Shown: positions 1-5,868 of the stretch, one piece after another | How the letters are laid out: each line of letters starts with the position of its first letter | Numbering within the stretch: position 1 is the stretch's first letter | From: Candidatus Sumerlaeota bacterium | GTDB lineage: Bacteria > Sumerlaeota > Sumerlaeia > JADFCT01 | Reading direction: 5' to 3' | DNA: 5,940 nucleotides | Assembly: GCA_026398575.1 (NCBI GenBank) | Contig: JAPLSP010000762.1 | Coordinates: 1-5,940, forward strand | The notes under the pieces: model-generated | What the model was told of the DNA's origin: nothing | Databases searched by the model: none | The model's input: only the letters and a program-made list of their open reading frames with translations | Translations under genes and position numbers: made by a program

Positions 1-70
1 CGCCGCTCCCATCCGCATTGCTTTCGTTCCTTAGCCCCAAATGCGTTACTGATCTTGTGATTCAGAGCGC

Positions 71-2323
71 TTAGATCAGCTGCTGCTTGCGGCGCAGGGT
101 CCATTCCACGAAGGTGATCACGATAAACAATCCGAAGCAAATTCCCGAATTAATGAGGGGGATTTCCTTGCGCTGTTCCACGCGCGCCTCCTGGCCGCGG
201 ATGCGGTCCAGGATTTCATCCGCCTTGACAAGGGTGTAGTAGCCGCCATTGGTTTGTTGCGCCAGGCCGCGCAGCATGTCTTCGTCGAGGCGGGTGACTT
301 CCATTTCTTTGATCGGCGCCCCGACGCTGAACTTCAGGTCCACCTTGGTCTGTTTCTTTCCGGCCGTGGCCGACACCTGGGCGCGATAAAATCCCTCCCC
401 CGGCGGACGGAGCGAGCCGCGCAGCAAAGGATTGCCGCCGGCCGAACTGATCGGCACGTCGGCCACTTTGCGGTCGCCGCTGAAGATCGAAACATTGATC
501 GAGAGCTTGGCGTCTCCAACCGCGCGGTCGTTGGGGCGGACGTTGACCGAGACCATCTCGCCTGGCTCGTAGTAGGTCTGGTCGGTGTACGTTGAGACCA
601 GCGGTCCGTTTTCTTCGCCTTTAATGTCCTGGCGCGACAGCCACAGCGTCATTTGGCCCCACAATCGCTGCGCCCCGCTTTGTCCCGCGAGACCCTTTGA
701 CGTTTTTGAGGCGGCGCTGCCGGCCCCGAAATCCCATTCATACAACCGGTCGGCCGCCAGCAGCATGGTCCGTCCGGCGCCGTATGTTTCCGCCACCAGC
801 AGCGGTTCGCGCAGCCCCCCCGAAAGCTGCTGCTCGACCAGCGTCAAAGCGCCGGGTTTGGCCCGTCCGGTGGTATAGGCGTTGGAAACTTTGCGCCCAT
901 TGATCAAAGTCTCCAATCCAACCAGCACGTCATGCGACCGCCCCATCGCGGTGATGCTGAGCGTGGCGGGCGTGGCGGGCGGGCGCGACTTCAGGGTTTT
1001 GATCTCGACCGGAATCAGGTTTTCCATCGGCGTTCGCTTGTACTCGCCGGACTGCATCGTATGGAAGCCGGACATGAACAAGACGCCGCCGCCTTTTTCC
1101 GAGACGTATTTCTCAAGGCGCGCCAACGCGGCGTCGCCGAAAAAATCCTTGGGCACGTCGCCGATGATGATCGCGTCGAATTTGGCCAGTTCCTCCAGCG
1201 GGCCCGGCAGCCCGCCGTCCAGTTTGATCTTGGTGTTGCCCTGGATCGAGATGTTCGAGCCTCCCGTCAGGATCACGAACGTCGGTTCGAGTTGCGGGTC
1301 TTGTTCGAGGAAGCGCTTGAAGAACTTGTATTCCCAGCGCAGCGTGCCTTCGAGGTAGAGCAGGTTGATCTTGGAATCGGAAACAAAGACGCTGAATTCG
1401 AGCTGGTCATTGGCTTCCCGCGTGTCGCGCGCATTGTGCGGGATGCTGACCTGATAGGTCCGCTGGCCTTTGATCTGCGGCTTGAAGGTCAGCGGGACTT
1501 CCTGCGAGGGCGTATCGCTCAGGGCCACCTGCTGGCTGGCGATGGCTTTGCCTTCGTCGGTCAGCTGGAGGTTGACGACCTCGCCGGCGAAGCCGTCATG
1601 CTGCAGCGTAACGCGCACAATCGAATCCGCGCCGCGCACGGCTATTGGGTTGGCGCGCGCCGCCACCACTCTGCGGTCGGGAGGTTTGTCCTGCCCCTCC
1701 TGCTTGCCGACGCCGATGGCGTAGATGGGAAGCCCAAGGCTGCGCGCGACGTCCTGCGGATTGTCGCTGCCGTTGTCCTGGCCGTCGGTGATCATGACGA
1801 CGCTGGTCAGGTTTTGGGGCTGCCGCTGGCGGGCGATCGCCTGCAGCGCGGCGGCCAGATGCGTTTCGGCGCCCTGGGGTTGGGCAAGGTCTTTCAACCG
1901 CTCCACCGTCGTTGGCGCGCAGGCGCGGTCGAACACATAGGTATAAGGATCGTTGTGCTCGGCGATTCGCTTGATGAAATCTTTTTGGGAATCGAGCAGG
2001 AAAGACTTGGAGGCGTCAAACCGCGAAGCGCCGCCGACCGAGTCCTTGATGCTCATGCTGTGGGACGTATCGAGCAGGATCGCGACGCCGCCTTTTTTGG
2101 TCCAGTAGGCGCGATAACTCAGCACGGGATTGGCGATGAAGCCGAGCAGCAGCAGCAACGACAGCCATCGCAACGCGAAGAGGACTCCGCGCCAATGCTT
2201 CGCCACTTCTTGCATCGCACGGCGAGTCCAGAGGATGCAGATCACCGACAAAACGACCGTCGCAAGCAAAACGGCCCAGAGAGACCAGTTGTTTGAAAAA
2301 TGAATGCTAAGGCCGACGATCAT
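71..2323 (-). CDS. Membrane-anchored VWA protein with glutamine-amidotransferase-like domain
   Basis: The 750-residue product is a membrane protein of unknown precise role. Visible order: membrane segments at about 15-32 and 47-66, a VWA domain at about 78-210, a beta-rich stretch at about 220-315, a class I amidotransferase-like fold at about 318-530, a second beta-rich region at about 575-670, and a C-terminal membrane segment at about 723-741 followed by RRKQQ. The VWA metal site looks complete: D85-x-S87-x-S89, T154 and D180 in MITDG. The amidotransferase-like part has the GGGVLFMSGFHT...GEY...LIPVE pattern but no nucleophilic cysteine, as in the non-catalytic family members I recall. Positive residues after the first and last membrane segments place the bulk of the protein in the periplasm (inference). 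The ATG at 2323 has no clear Shine-Dalgarno sequence; its upstream DNA is repeat. It lies downstream of hpt. A Bat-like or MoxR-associated envelope role is possible but unsupported, since no MoxR gene is visible. Confidence 0.9.
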   Translation of the reverse strand: MIVGLSIHFSNNWSLWAVLLATVVLSVICILWTRRAMQEVAKHWRGVLFALRWLSLLLLLGFIANPVLSYRAYWTKKGGVAILLDTSHSMSIKDSVGGASRFDASKSFLLDSQKDFIKRIAEHNDPYTYVFDRACAPTTVERLKDLAQPQGAETHLAAALQAIARQRQPQNLTSVVMITDGQDNGSDNPQDVARSLGLPIYAIGVGKQEGQDKPPDRRVVAARANPIAVRGADSIVRVTLQHDGFAGEVVNLQLTDEGKAIASQQVALSDTPSQEVPLTFKPQIKGQRTYQVSIPHNARDTREANDQLEFSVFVSDSKINLLYLEGTLRWEYKFFKRFLEQDPQLEPTFVILTGGSNISIQGNTKIKLDGGLPGPLEELAKFDAIIIGDVPKDFFGDAALARLEKYVSEKGGGVLFMSGFHTMQSGEYKRTPMENLIPVEIKTLKSRPPATPATLSITAMGRSHDVLVGLETLINGRKVSNAYTTGRAKPGALTLVEQQLSGGLREPLLVAETYGAGRTMLLAADRLYEWDFGAGSAASKTSKGLAGQSGAQRLWGQMTLWLSRQDIKGEENGPLVSTYTDQTYYEPGEMVSVNVRPNDRAVGDAKLSINVSIFSGDRKVADVPISSAGGNPLLRGSLRPPGEGFYRAQVSATAGKKQTKVDLKFSVGAPIKEMEVTRLDEDMLRGLAQQTNGGYYTLVKADEILDRIRGQEARVEQRKEIPLINSGICFGLFIVITFVEWTLRRKQQLI

Positions 2324-2327
2324 GGCA

Positions 2328-2383
2328 GTTCCGAGTTCCGCGTTCCGAGTTCTATGTTCAGGATTTTGGGTTTCTGGTTAAAA
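2328..2383. repeat. Degenerate 7-bp tandem repeat, GTTCCGA type
   Basis: Eight consecutive 7-bp units can be laid out from 2328: GTTCCGA, GTTCCGC, GTTCCGA, GTTCTAT, GTTCAGG, ATTTTGG, GTTTCTG, GTTAAAA. The first three are near-perfect and the rest decay progressively while mostly keeping the leading GTT. The tract starts only 4 bp from the ATG (2321-2323) of the VWA gene, so it occupies the place where a ribosome binding site would be expected. It is the first of four repeat families in this gap. Confidence 0.7.
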
Positions 2384-2419
2384 TGGACGCGGTGGACGCG
2401 GTGGACATCGTGGACTTCG
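2384..2419. repeat. 9-bp tandem repeat, TGGACNNCG, four copies
   Basis: Four head-to-tail units: TGGACGCGG, TGGACGCGG, TGGACATCG, TGGACTTCG. TGGAC is invariant and the change is confined to the last four bases. The array directly follows the 7-bp array and is followed by an AT-rich TATATATC stretch at about 2420-2427. The 9-bp period is a multiple of three, so the array reads as a repeating VH-x peptide on the minus strand. Confidence 0.85.
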
Positions 2420-2440
2420 TATATATCTCTTCGTTTTTCT

Positions 2441-2509
2441 GCGTCTCCGCGTCTTCCCTCTCCGCGTCTCCGCGTCTTCCCTCTTCGCGTCTCCGCGTCT
2501 CCCCTCTCC
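2441..2509. repeat. 23-bp tandem repeat, three copies, pyrimidine-rich
   Basis: Three adjacent 23-bp units occupy 2441-2463, 2464-2486 and 2487-2509. Each is GCGTCTCC followed by a 15-bp variant, GCGTCTTCCCTCTCC, with CTCTTC ending copy 2 and GCGTCTCCCCTCTCC in copy 3. The unit itself looks like a higher-order duplication of an 8-bp GCGTCTCC motif. The plus strand is almost purely pyrimidine apart from the GCG steps, so the transcript of the flanking minus-strand genes is purine-rich here. It resembles the simple intergenic repeats I recall from PVC-group and cyanobacterial genomes. Confidence 0.85.
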
Positions 2510-2520
2510 CCTCTGCCCTT

Positions 2521-2555
2521 CTCCTGTCTTCTGTCTCCTGTCTTCTGTCTCCTAT
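2521..2555. repeat. 14-bp tandem repeat (two 7-mers) ending at the hpt stop codon
   Basis: CTCCTGTCTTCTGT occurs twice exactly (2521-2534 and 2535-2548), followed by a half unit CTCCTAT (2549-2555). It can equally be read as five 7-mers alternating CTCCTGT and CTTCTGT. The last unit abuts the hpt stop codon (TCA at 2556-2558 on the plus strand). On the minus-strand mRNA it gives several AGGAG strings, which look like Shine-Dalgarno cores but have no start codon at suitable spacing. Confidence 0.85.
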
Positions 2556-3119
2556 TCACATTGCCTCTTTGGCGATGCCTACGAAAGGCAGATCGCGATA
2601 TTGCTCGTTATAATCCAAACCATAGCCGACAATGAAATAATTTGGAATTTCCGCGCCGATGTATTTTACGTCCACCGGCAGCGCGTGCGCTTGCGGCTTT
2701 GAAAACAGAACGCACGCTTCCACGCTGGCGGGCTTGAAGCCACGCAAATATTCGAGCACGCGCGCCAGCGTCCGCCCCGTATCATAAATATCTTCCACCA
2801 CCAACACATCCTTGCCGGCCAGCGGAATATCCGGTTCGCGCGTGATCGTCACAACACCGGACGACTGGGCGTCGCGATAGCTTTTCGCGAAGATCACATC
2901 TATCTCATGCGGCGTCCGCACGCGGCGCGACAGGTCCGAGAGGAAATGAAAACAACTCTTGAGAACTCCTATCAAGACCAAAGGCGCCGCGCGCGAGGCG
3001 TAATCGCGCTCAATGCGCCGCGCCAGATCGCCCACCAGCGCCGCCAATTGCTCCTCATCGAAGAGGATGCGGGCGACTCGCCGCTCGGGGCAAGGCCAAT
3101 TGCTTTCCGCGTTTACCAT
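2556..3119 (-). CDS. hpt: Hypoxanthine phosphoribosyltransferase
   Basis: This cytosolic purine-salvage enzyme transfers phosphoribose from PRPP to hypoxanthine (and commonly guanine) to give IMP or GMP. The 187 residues match the usual bacterial length of about 175-190. The PRPP-binding signature is clear at 106-118 (VLVVEDIYDTGRT, with E109, D110 and D113). The flexible-loop Ser-Tyr lies at S80-Y81, the pyrophosphate-loop segment GVLKSC at 51-56, the purine-contacting Lys is probably K141, and the C-terminal VGYGLDYNEQYRDLP block at 164-178 is typical of the family. The ATG at 3117-3119 overlaps the stop of the upstream gene as ATGGTAA, which suggests translational coupling. The first ~15 residues extend beyond the recognisable domain. 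Substrate preference between hypoxanthine and guanine cannot be settled here. Confidence 0.96.
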   Translation of the reverse strand: MVNAESNWPCPERRVARILFDEEQLAALVGDLARRIERDYASRAAPLVLIGVLKSCFHFLSDLSRRVRTPHEIDVIFAKSYRDAQSSGVVTITREPDIPLAGKDVLVVEDIYDTGRTLARVLEYLRGFKPASVEACVLFSKPQAHALPVDVKYIGAEIPNYFIVGYGLDYNEQYRDLPFVGIAKEAM

Positions 3120-3709
3120 CGCATTTTATCAAAGAAACTTTTGTTGACCAGGGCGCCGGATTCGTCAAACCGAAACCGCACTCCTTTGCTGAAATATTCC
3201 AGCTCCTTGGCCGGATGATCGCGATTTTCGTTGCGCTCGATGACGTTGCTCGGATCGCCTTGTTCGCAAACCGTGCGGATCAGGTCGGTCAGGCGCTGGA
3301 TGTTGATATCGGCGCCTTTGAAGCGGACTTCAATGCCGCCGTTGCGATCCATATAAATCCATGTTCGCTCCAGGGCGTTGAGAAAAATGTCTTTGAGGTG
3401 ATACCGTTCCTTGATCCGGTGCGCCAGGTCGCCATCCGGGGTCCAGAGCAGCCGCATATAATCGGGCGGGCCAAACTGGTCGTAGATTTTCTTTTGGGCG
3501 GGCGTCAGCAGCGGGATGTTTTTCGAATTCAGATTCGGCTTGACGATGTTGACGGAATACTGCTCGGTCATGATATAGAATGGGTCGGACGAAAAGCATC
3601 CGGTCTGCGCCAGAGCCAGGATCAGCGCCGCTGCGGCGCCCATGAGCTTCAGCAGCCCGCGTCGAGGCGCAGGCGCGGTCTTGGTCTCTATTTTCAGGTT
3701 GTTCCGCAT
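3113..3709 (-). CDS. Putative exported lipoprotein of unknown function
   Basis: I do not recognise this family. From the ATG at 3707-3709 the product has 198 residues. It opens with a basic region containing RR at 16-17 and a hydrophobic stretch at about 19-36 that ends in LAQTGC, so Cys38 could be lipidated. The lipobox is imperfect (Gln at -3), and signal peptidase I cleavage remains possible. The mature part is soluble and includes FGPPDYMRLLW at 79-89, WIYMDRNGGIEVRFKG at 117-132 and KGVRFRFDESGAL at 175-187. The FGPPD followed by Tyr/Phe-rich strands loosely recalls the BamE/SmpA fold, which is a weak guess. An in-frame ATG at 3733 would add eight residues but has no ribosome binding site, whereas AAAGGA lies 7 nt before the chosen start. 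It is first in the minus-strand cluster and overlaps hpt by 7 bp. Confidence 0.8.
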   Translation of the reverse strand: MRNNLKIETKTAPAPRRGLLKLMGAAAALILALAQTGCFSSDPFYIMTEQYSVNIVKPNLNSKNIPLLTPAQKKIYDQFGPPDYMRLLWTPDGDLAHRIKERYHLKDIFLNALERTWIYMDRNGGIEVRFKGADINIQRLTDLIRTVCEQGDPSNVIERNENRDHPAKELEYFSKGVRFRFDESGALVNKSFFDKMRW

Positions 3710-3716
3710 TTCGAAT

Positions 3717-3722
3717 TCCTTT
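3717..3722 (-). promoter_or_regulatory. Ribosome binding site AAAGGA that decides the lipoprotein start
   Basis: On the minus strand AAAGGA is followed by seven bases (ATTCGAA) and then ATG at 3709-3707. This is near-ideal Shine-Dalgarno spacing. The site lies inside the longer reading frame that begins at 3733, so it favours the internal ATG as the true start. Confidence 0.6.
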
Positions 3723-3761
3723 GCCAGTTTCATTGCGTCAGTCGCTTTGGAACAATAAGGG

Positions 3762-3791
3762 TTGAATTGCGCGCGCGCAAGCCATTAAAAT
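3762..3791 (+). promoter_or_regulatory. Candidate sigma-70-type promoter for the cytochrome gene
   Basis: TTGAAT (3762-3767) and TAAAAT (3786-3791) are separated by 18 bp. The -10 matches TATAAT at five of six positions and the -35 starts with TTGA. Transcription would start near 3798, leaving a leader of about 42 nt that includes GAGGAG at 3819-3824. Consensus boxes in another phylum are only suggestive. Confidence 0.4.
3767..3780. promoter_or_regulatory. 14-bp perfect palindrome in the divergent promoter region
   Basis: TTGCGCGCGCGCAA is identical to its reverse complement and sits between the -35 and -10 boxes of the plus-strand promoter candidate. It also overlaps a weak minus-strand -35 (TTGCGC, read from 3780 to 3775) paired with TATTGT (3757-3752) at 17-bp spacing. 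A dimeric repressor here could control both directions. The alternating GC run could arise by chance in GC-rich DNA, so operator status is a guess. Confidence 0.3.
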
Positions 3792-3839
3792 TTCAACGTT
3801 CTCAAAACTTTTTCGCCTGAGGAGCGTCTAACGGTAAAT

Positions 3840-5753
3840 ATGAATATGCTTGCAGCGATGGATATGCGTTCGCGACCGCGAAGGACCGTCCTATGGGTCT
3901 TGGCGTTCGCGTGTTTTTATTGCGCGTTGGCTTTCGGCCAGAGCGCGCCGCTCACGGTCACTCCCGGCGCCAGCCTGGTCCTGGTTCATGGGGGCAACCG
4001 GTTTGGCGAGATATTTCCCTGTTCCTGCAATAAACAGAACCAGGGAGGCATTGATCGGGAAGCTTGGCAGATCGAGCAACTGCGCAAGTCGGCGTCCCAA
4101 ACAATTCTAGTGGAATCCGGCGGGCTGATGGCGCCCTACAGCCAACGGCCCATCGAACGGCTCAAGCTCAGGTATCTGTACCAGATGCTGACGCTGATGG
4201 GCTATGACGCCATCAATGTCGGCCATGCCGAAGCCCGGATCGGCGTCGAATACCTTAAAAAATGGGAAGAGAGCTATCGCGCGCCGCTGGTCTCGGCCAA
4301 TATCTTCGGATTGGACGGCAAGCCGCTGTTCAAGACTTATCGCATCCTCGAGCGCAAGGACTCGGCCGGCAAACTGTATCGTATCGGAATCACCGGCGCC
4401 ACGGCGATGATGCATATCCAACGCCCGGTGCAGGCCGGCCTCGTCACAACCGCGTCCATCACCCGCGAGGCCGCCGCGGCGCGCGTTTCCAATCCCAGCA
4501 CGCTGACGCTGATTTCCCGCGACCCAGTCCCGTCGTCGGGAAACAAGAGCCTCGAAGGCCTGCCCGTGATCCCCGCGCGTATTGGAAACTACCGCGATGA
4601 TCTGGCCAAAGCTCTTCAAGAAATGAAGTCTCAATGCGATCTGACCGTGGTGCTGTTCGACGGCGGGCCTTATGAAGCCGAAGCCCTGGCGCTTATTCTG
4701 CAGCCTGATTTCCTCGTGACCAACGACTTTCAGTATCCCCTGGTTCCTCCCGCCAAGATCGGGAAAACGTTGTTCAATTTTTGCGGCCAGCGCGGTCAGA
4801 TGCTGGGCCGCATGGACCTGGCTTGCACGAAAGGCGAACCCGTCCGGTTGATACAGGCTTATGCCTGGATGGTTCAGAAGACCCAGCCGCAGACAAAGGC
4901 GATCACGGACCTGACGAATGCCTTTACCAAGGAAAGCACGGACTTGCCTCCAATAATAACAACCAACAGCGTCAGACCGCCTGCGCGCATCAACTACACC
5001 GGCTATGAGCAATGCCAGAAATGCCATACGCAAGAGCATGAGCAATGGGCGCAGACGGCGCATGCCCATGCCTTCGATCAATTCAAGGCTCAAGGCGGCG
5101 ATCTGACCAATCTGGCCAAGCTGCGGCGGCTGACGACTGGATACGGGGATTTGGGCGGCTTTACCAGCCTGACGGAAACGGCGCACCTGACAAACGTGCA
5201 ATGTGAAGTCTGCCACGGGCCTGGATACCCCCACCAGGTCCAGCAGCGCTTGATGGATTTTGCCAAACGCTTTCCGGATAGGGGGATTGTCACGAACAAA
5301 ACCCCGCTGCGCGTTCTTTTCGACGCCCGATTCTGCATGAGCTGCCACGACGCCGCGAGCAGCCCCAGTTTCAATTATGACGAGGCCATCAAAAAGGTCC
5401 GGCATCTGACGCCGGACCAAAAAGAAGCGAAAAAAAATGCGGCCGCAGCCGCCGCGCCAACGCCGGCGCCAGCGCCGATGTCTGCGACAGGCGCCGCGCC
5501 TCAACCGGGCTTTGGACCCGGACCCCGGCCAGCCTTTGGACCCGGACCTCAACCGGGCTTTGGGACGGCGCCCCAGCCGCGCCCGGTGTTCGCGCCGGCG
5601 GCGCCCGCGCAATCGTCCGTAGCGCCAGGCGCTGCGCCCATCCGGACGCCGCCCCCCATCGCCGCGCGTATTTATCCATCGGCAGGCCGTACCGACCCCA
5701 ATACCACAGAGACGAAATCCTTGCCGCCGCCGCCGGCGCCCGCGCCCAAATAA
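3840..5753 (+). CDS. Exported UshA-like domain fused to c554-type multihaem cytochrome, Pro/Ala-rich tail
   Basis: The 637-residue product is probably a periplasmic or surface redox protein. Residues 1-34 form a Sec-type signal peptide (RPRR, a hydrophobic core at about 17-32, likely cleavage after AFG). Residues about 44-350 match the metallophosphoesterase/5'-nucleotidase (UshA-like) layout with a PCSC motif (C61, C63), yet the canonical metal ligands are replaced. Residues about 386-524 form a cytochrome c554-like domain: YTGYEQCQKCH (C392-H396), VQCEVCHGPG (C455-H459) and FCMSCH (C499-H503), with H408, H410, H465 and H522 as possible axial ligands. A fourth CxxCH site expected before TTGY at 432-435 is missing. 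Residues about 533-637 are disordered Pro/Ala/Gly. The start may be ATG 3840, 3846, 3858 or 3864; GAGGAG lies 15 nt before the first, rather far. Transcribed divergently from the lipoprotein-hpt cluster. No enzymatic substrate can be inferred. Confidence 0.9.
   Translation: MNMLAAMDMRSRPRRTVLWVLAFACFYCALAFGQSAPLTVTPGASLVLVHGGNRFGEIFPCSCNKQNQGGIDREAWQIEQLRKSASQTILVESGGLMAPYSQRPIERLKLRYLYQMLTLMGYDAINVGHAEARIGVEYLKKWEESYRAPLVSANIFGLDGKPLFKTYRILERKDSAGKLYRIGITGATAMMHIQRPVQAGLVTTASITREAAAARVSNPSTLTLISRDPVPSSGNKSLEGLPVIPARIGNYRDDLAKALQEMKSQCDLTVVLFDGGPYEAEALALILQPDFLVTNDFQYPLVPPAKIGKTLFNFCGQRGQMLGRMDLACTKGEPVRLIQAYAWMVQKTQPQTKAITDLTNAFTKESTDLPPIITTNSVRPPARINYTGYEQCQKCHTQEHEQWAQTAHAHAFDQFKAQGGDLTNLAKLRRLTTGYGDLGGFTSLTETAHLTNVQCEVCHGPGYPHQVQQRLMDFAKRFPDRGIVTNKTPLRVLFDARFCMSCHDAASSPSFNYDEAIKKVRHLTPDQKEAKKNAAAAAAPTPAPAPMSATGAAPQPGFGPGPRPAFGPGPQPGFGTAPQPRPVFAPAAPAQSSVAPGAAPIRTPPPIAARIYPSAGRTDPNTTETKSLPPPPAPAPK
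5502..5579 (+). repeat. 24-bp in-frame coding repeat, QPGFGPGP-type
   Basis: Three 24-bp units (5502-5525, 5526-5549, 5550-5573) plus a 6-bp partial unit encode QPGFGPGP, RPAFGPGP, QPGFGTAP and QP. The DNA copies are similar at nucleotide level (CTTTGGACCCGGACC recurs with AGCC or GGGC before it), which points to recent tandem duplication rather than convergent amino-acid composition. The repeat lies within the low-complexity tail of the cytochrome protein. Confidence 0.85.
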
Positions 5754-5868
5754 AAGCTGTTCGAGCATCAGCGCGGCGTCCAGCGCCCAACTAAGTGTTC
5801 TGATTCAGAATTACGGGCACGTATTTTTACCCAAGGGGAAAGCAATGCGCTCAGAAGCGGCGCCAGCA

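Noticed and set aside
49..79. CTGATCT / AGATCAG inverted repeat around the VWA stop codon as a terminator
   Set aside because: The stem is only 7 bp with a 17-nt loop, no U-tract follows in the direction of transcription, and it covers the last codons. It may be chance.
1832..1841. GGCGATCGCC palindrome resembling the cyanobacterial HIP1 core
   Set aside because: I saw it once, inside coding sequence, with no overrepresentation; it does not support a cyanobacterial origin.
932..2296. Plus-strand open frame of 454 codons opposite the VWA gene
   Set aside because: It is antisense to a gene with clear VWA and membrane features, its translation has no recognisable domain, and long antisense frames are common in GC-rich codon usage.
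2324..2555. CRISPR array
   Set aside because: The repeats are 7-23 bp, directly adjacent, and have no unique spacers of uniform length; no cas gene is nearby.
3710..3733. Eight-residue N-terminal extension of the lipoprotein from the ATG at 3733
   Set aside because: No Shine-Dalgarno precedes 3733, while a well-spaced AAAGGA lies inside this stretch and serves the ATG at 3709.
4107..5768. Minus-strand open frame of 553 codons opposite the cytochrome gene
   Set aside because: The translation is Arg/Gly/Gln-rich with no coherent domain, while the plus strand has a signal peptide and haem motifs. It is a shadow of GC-rich coding DNA.
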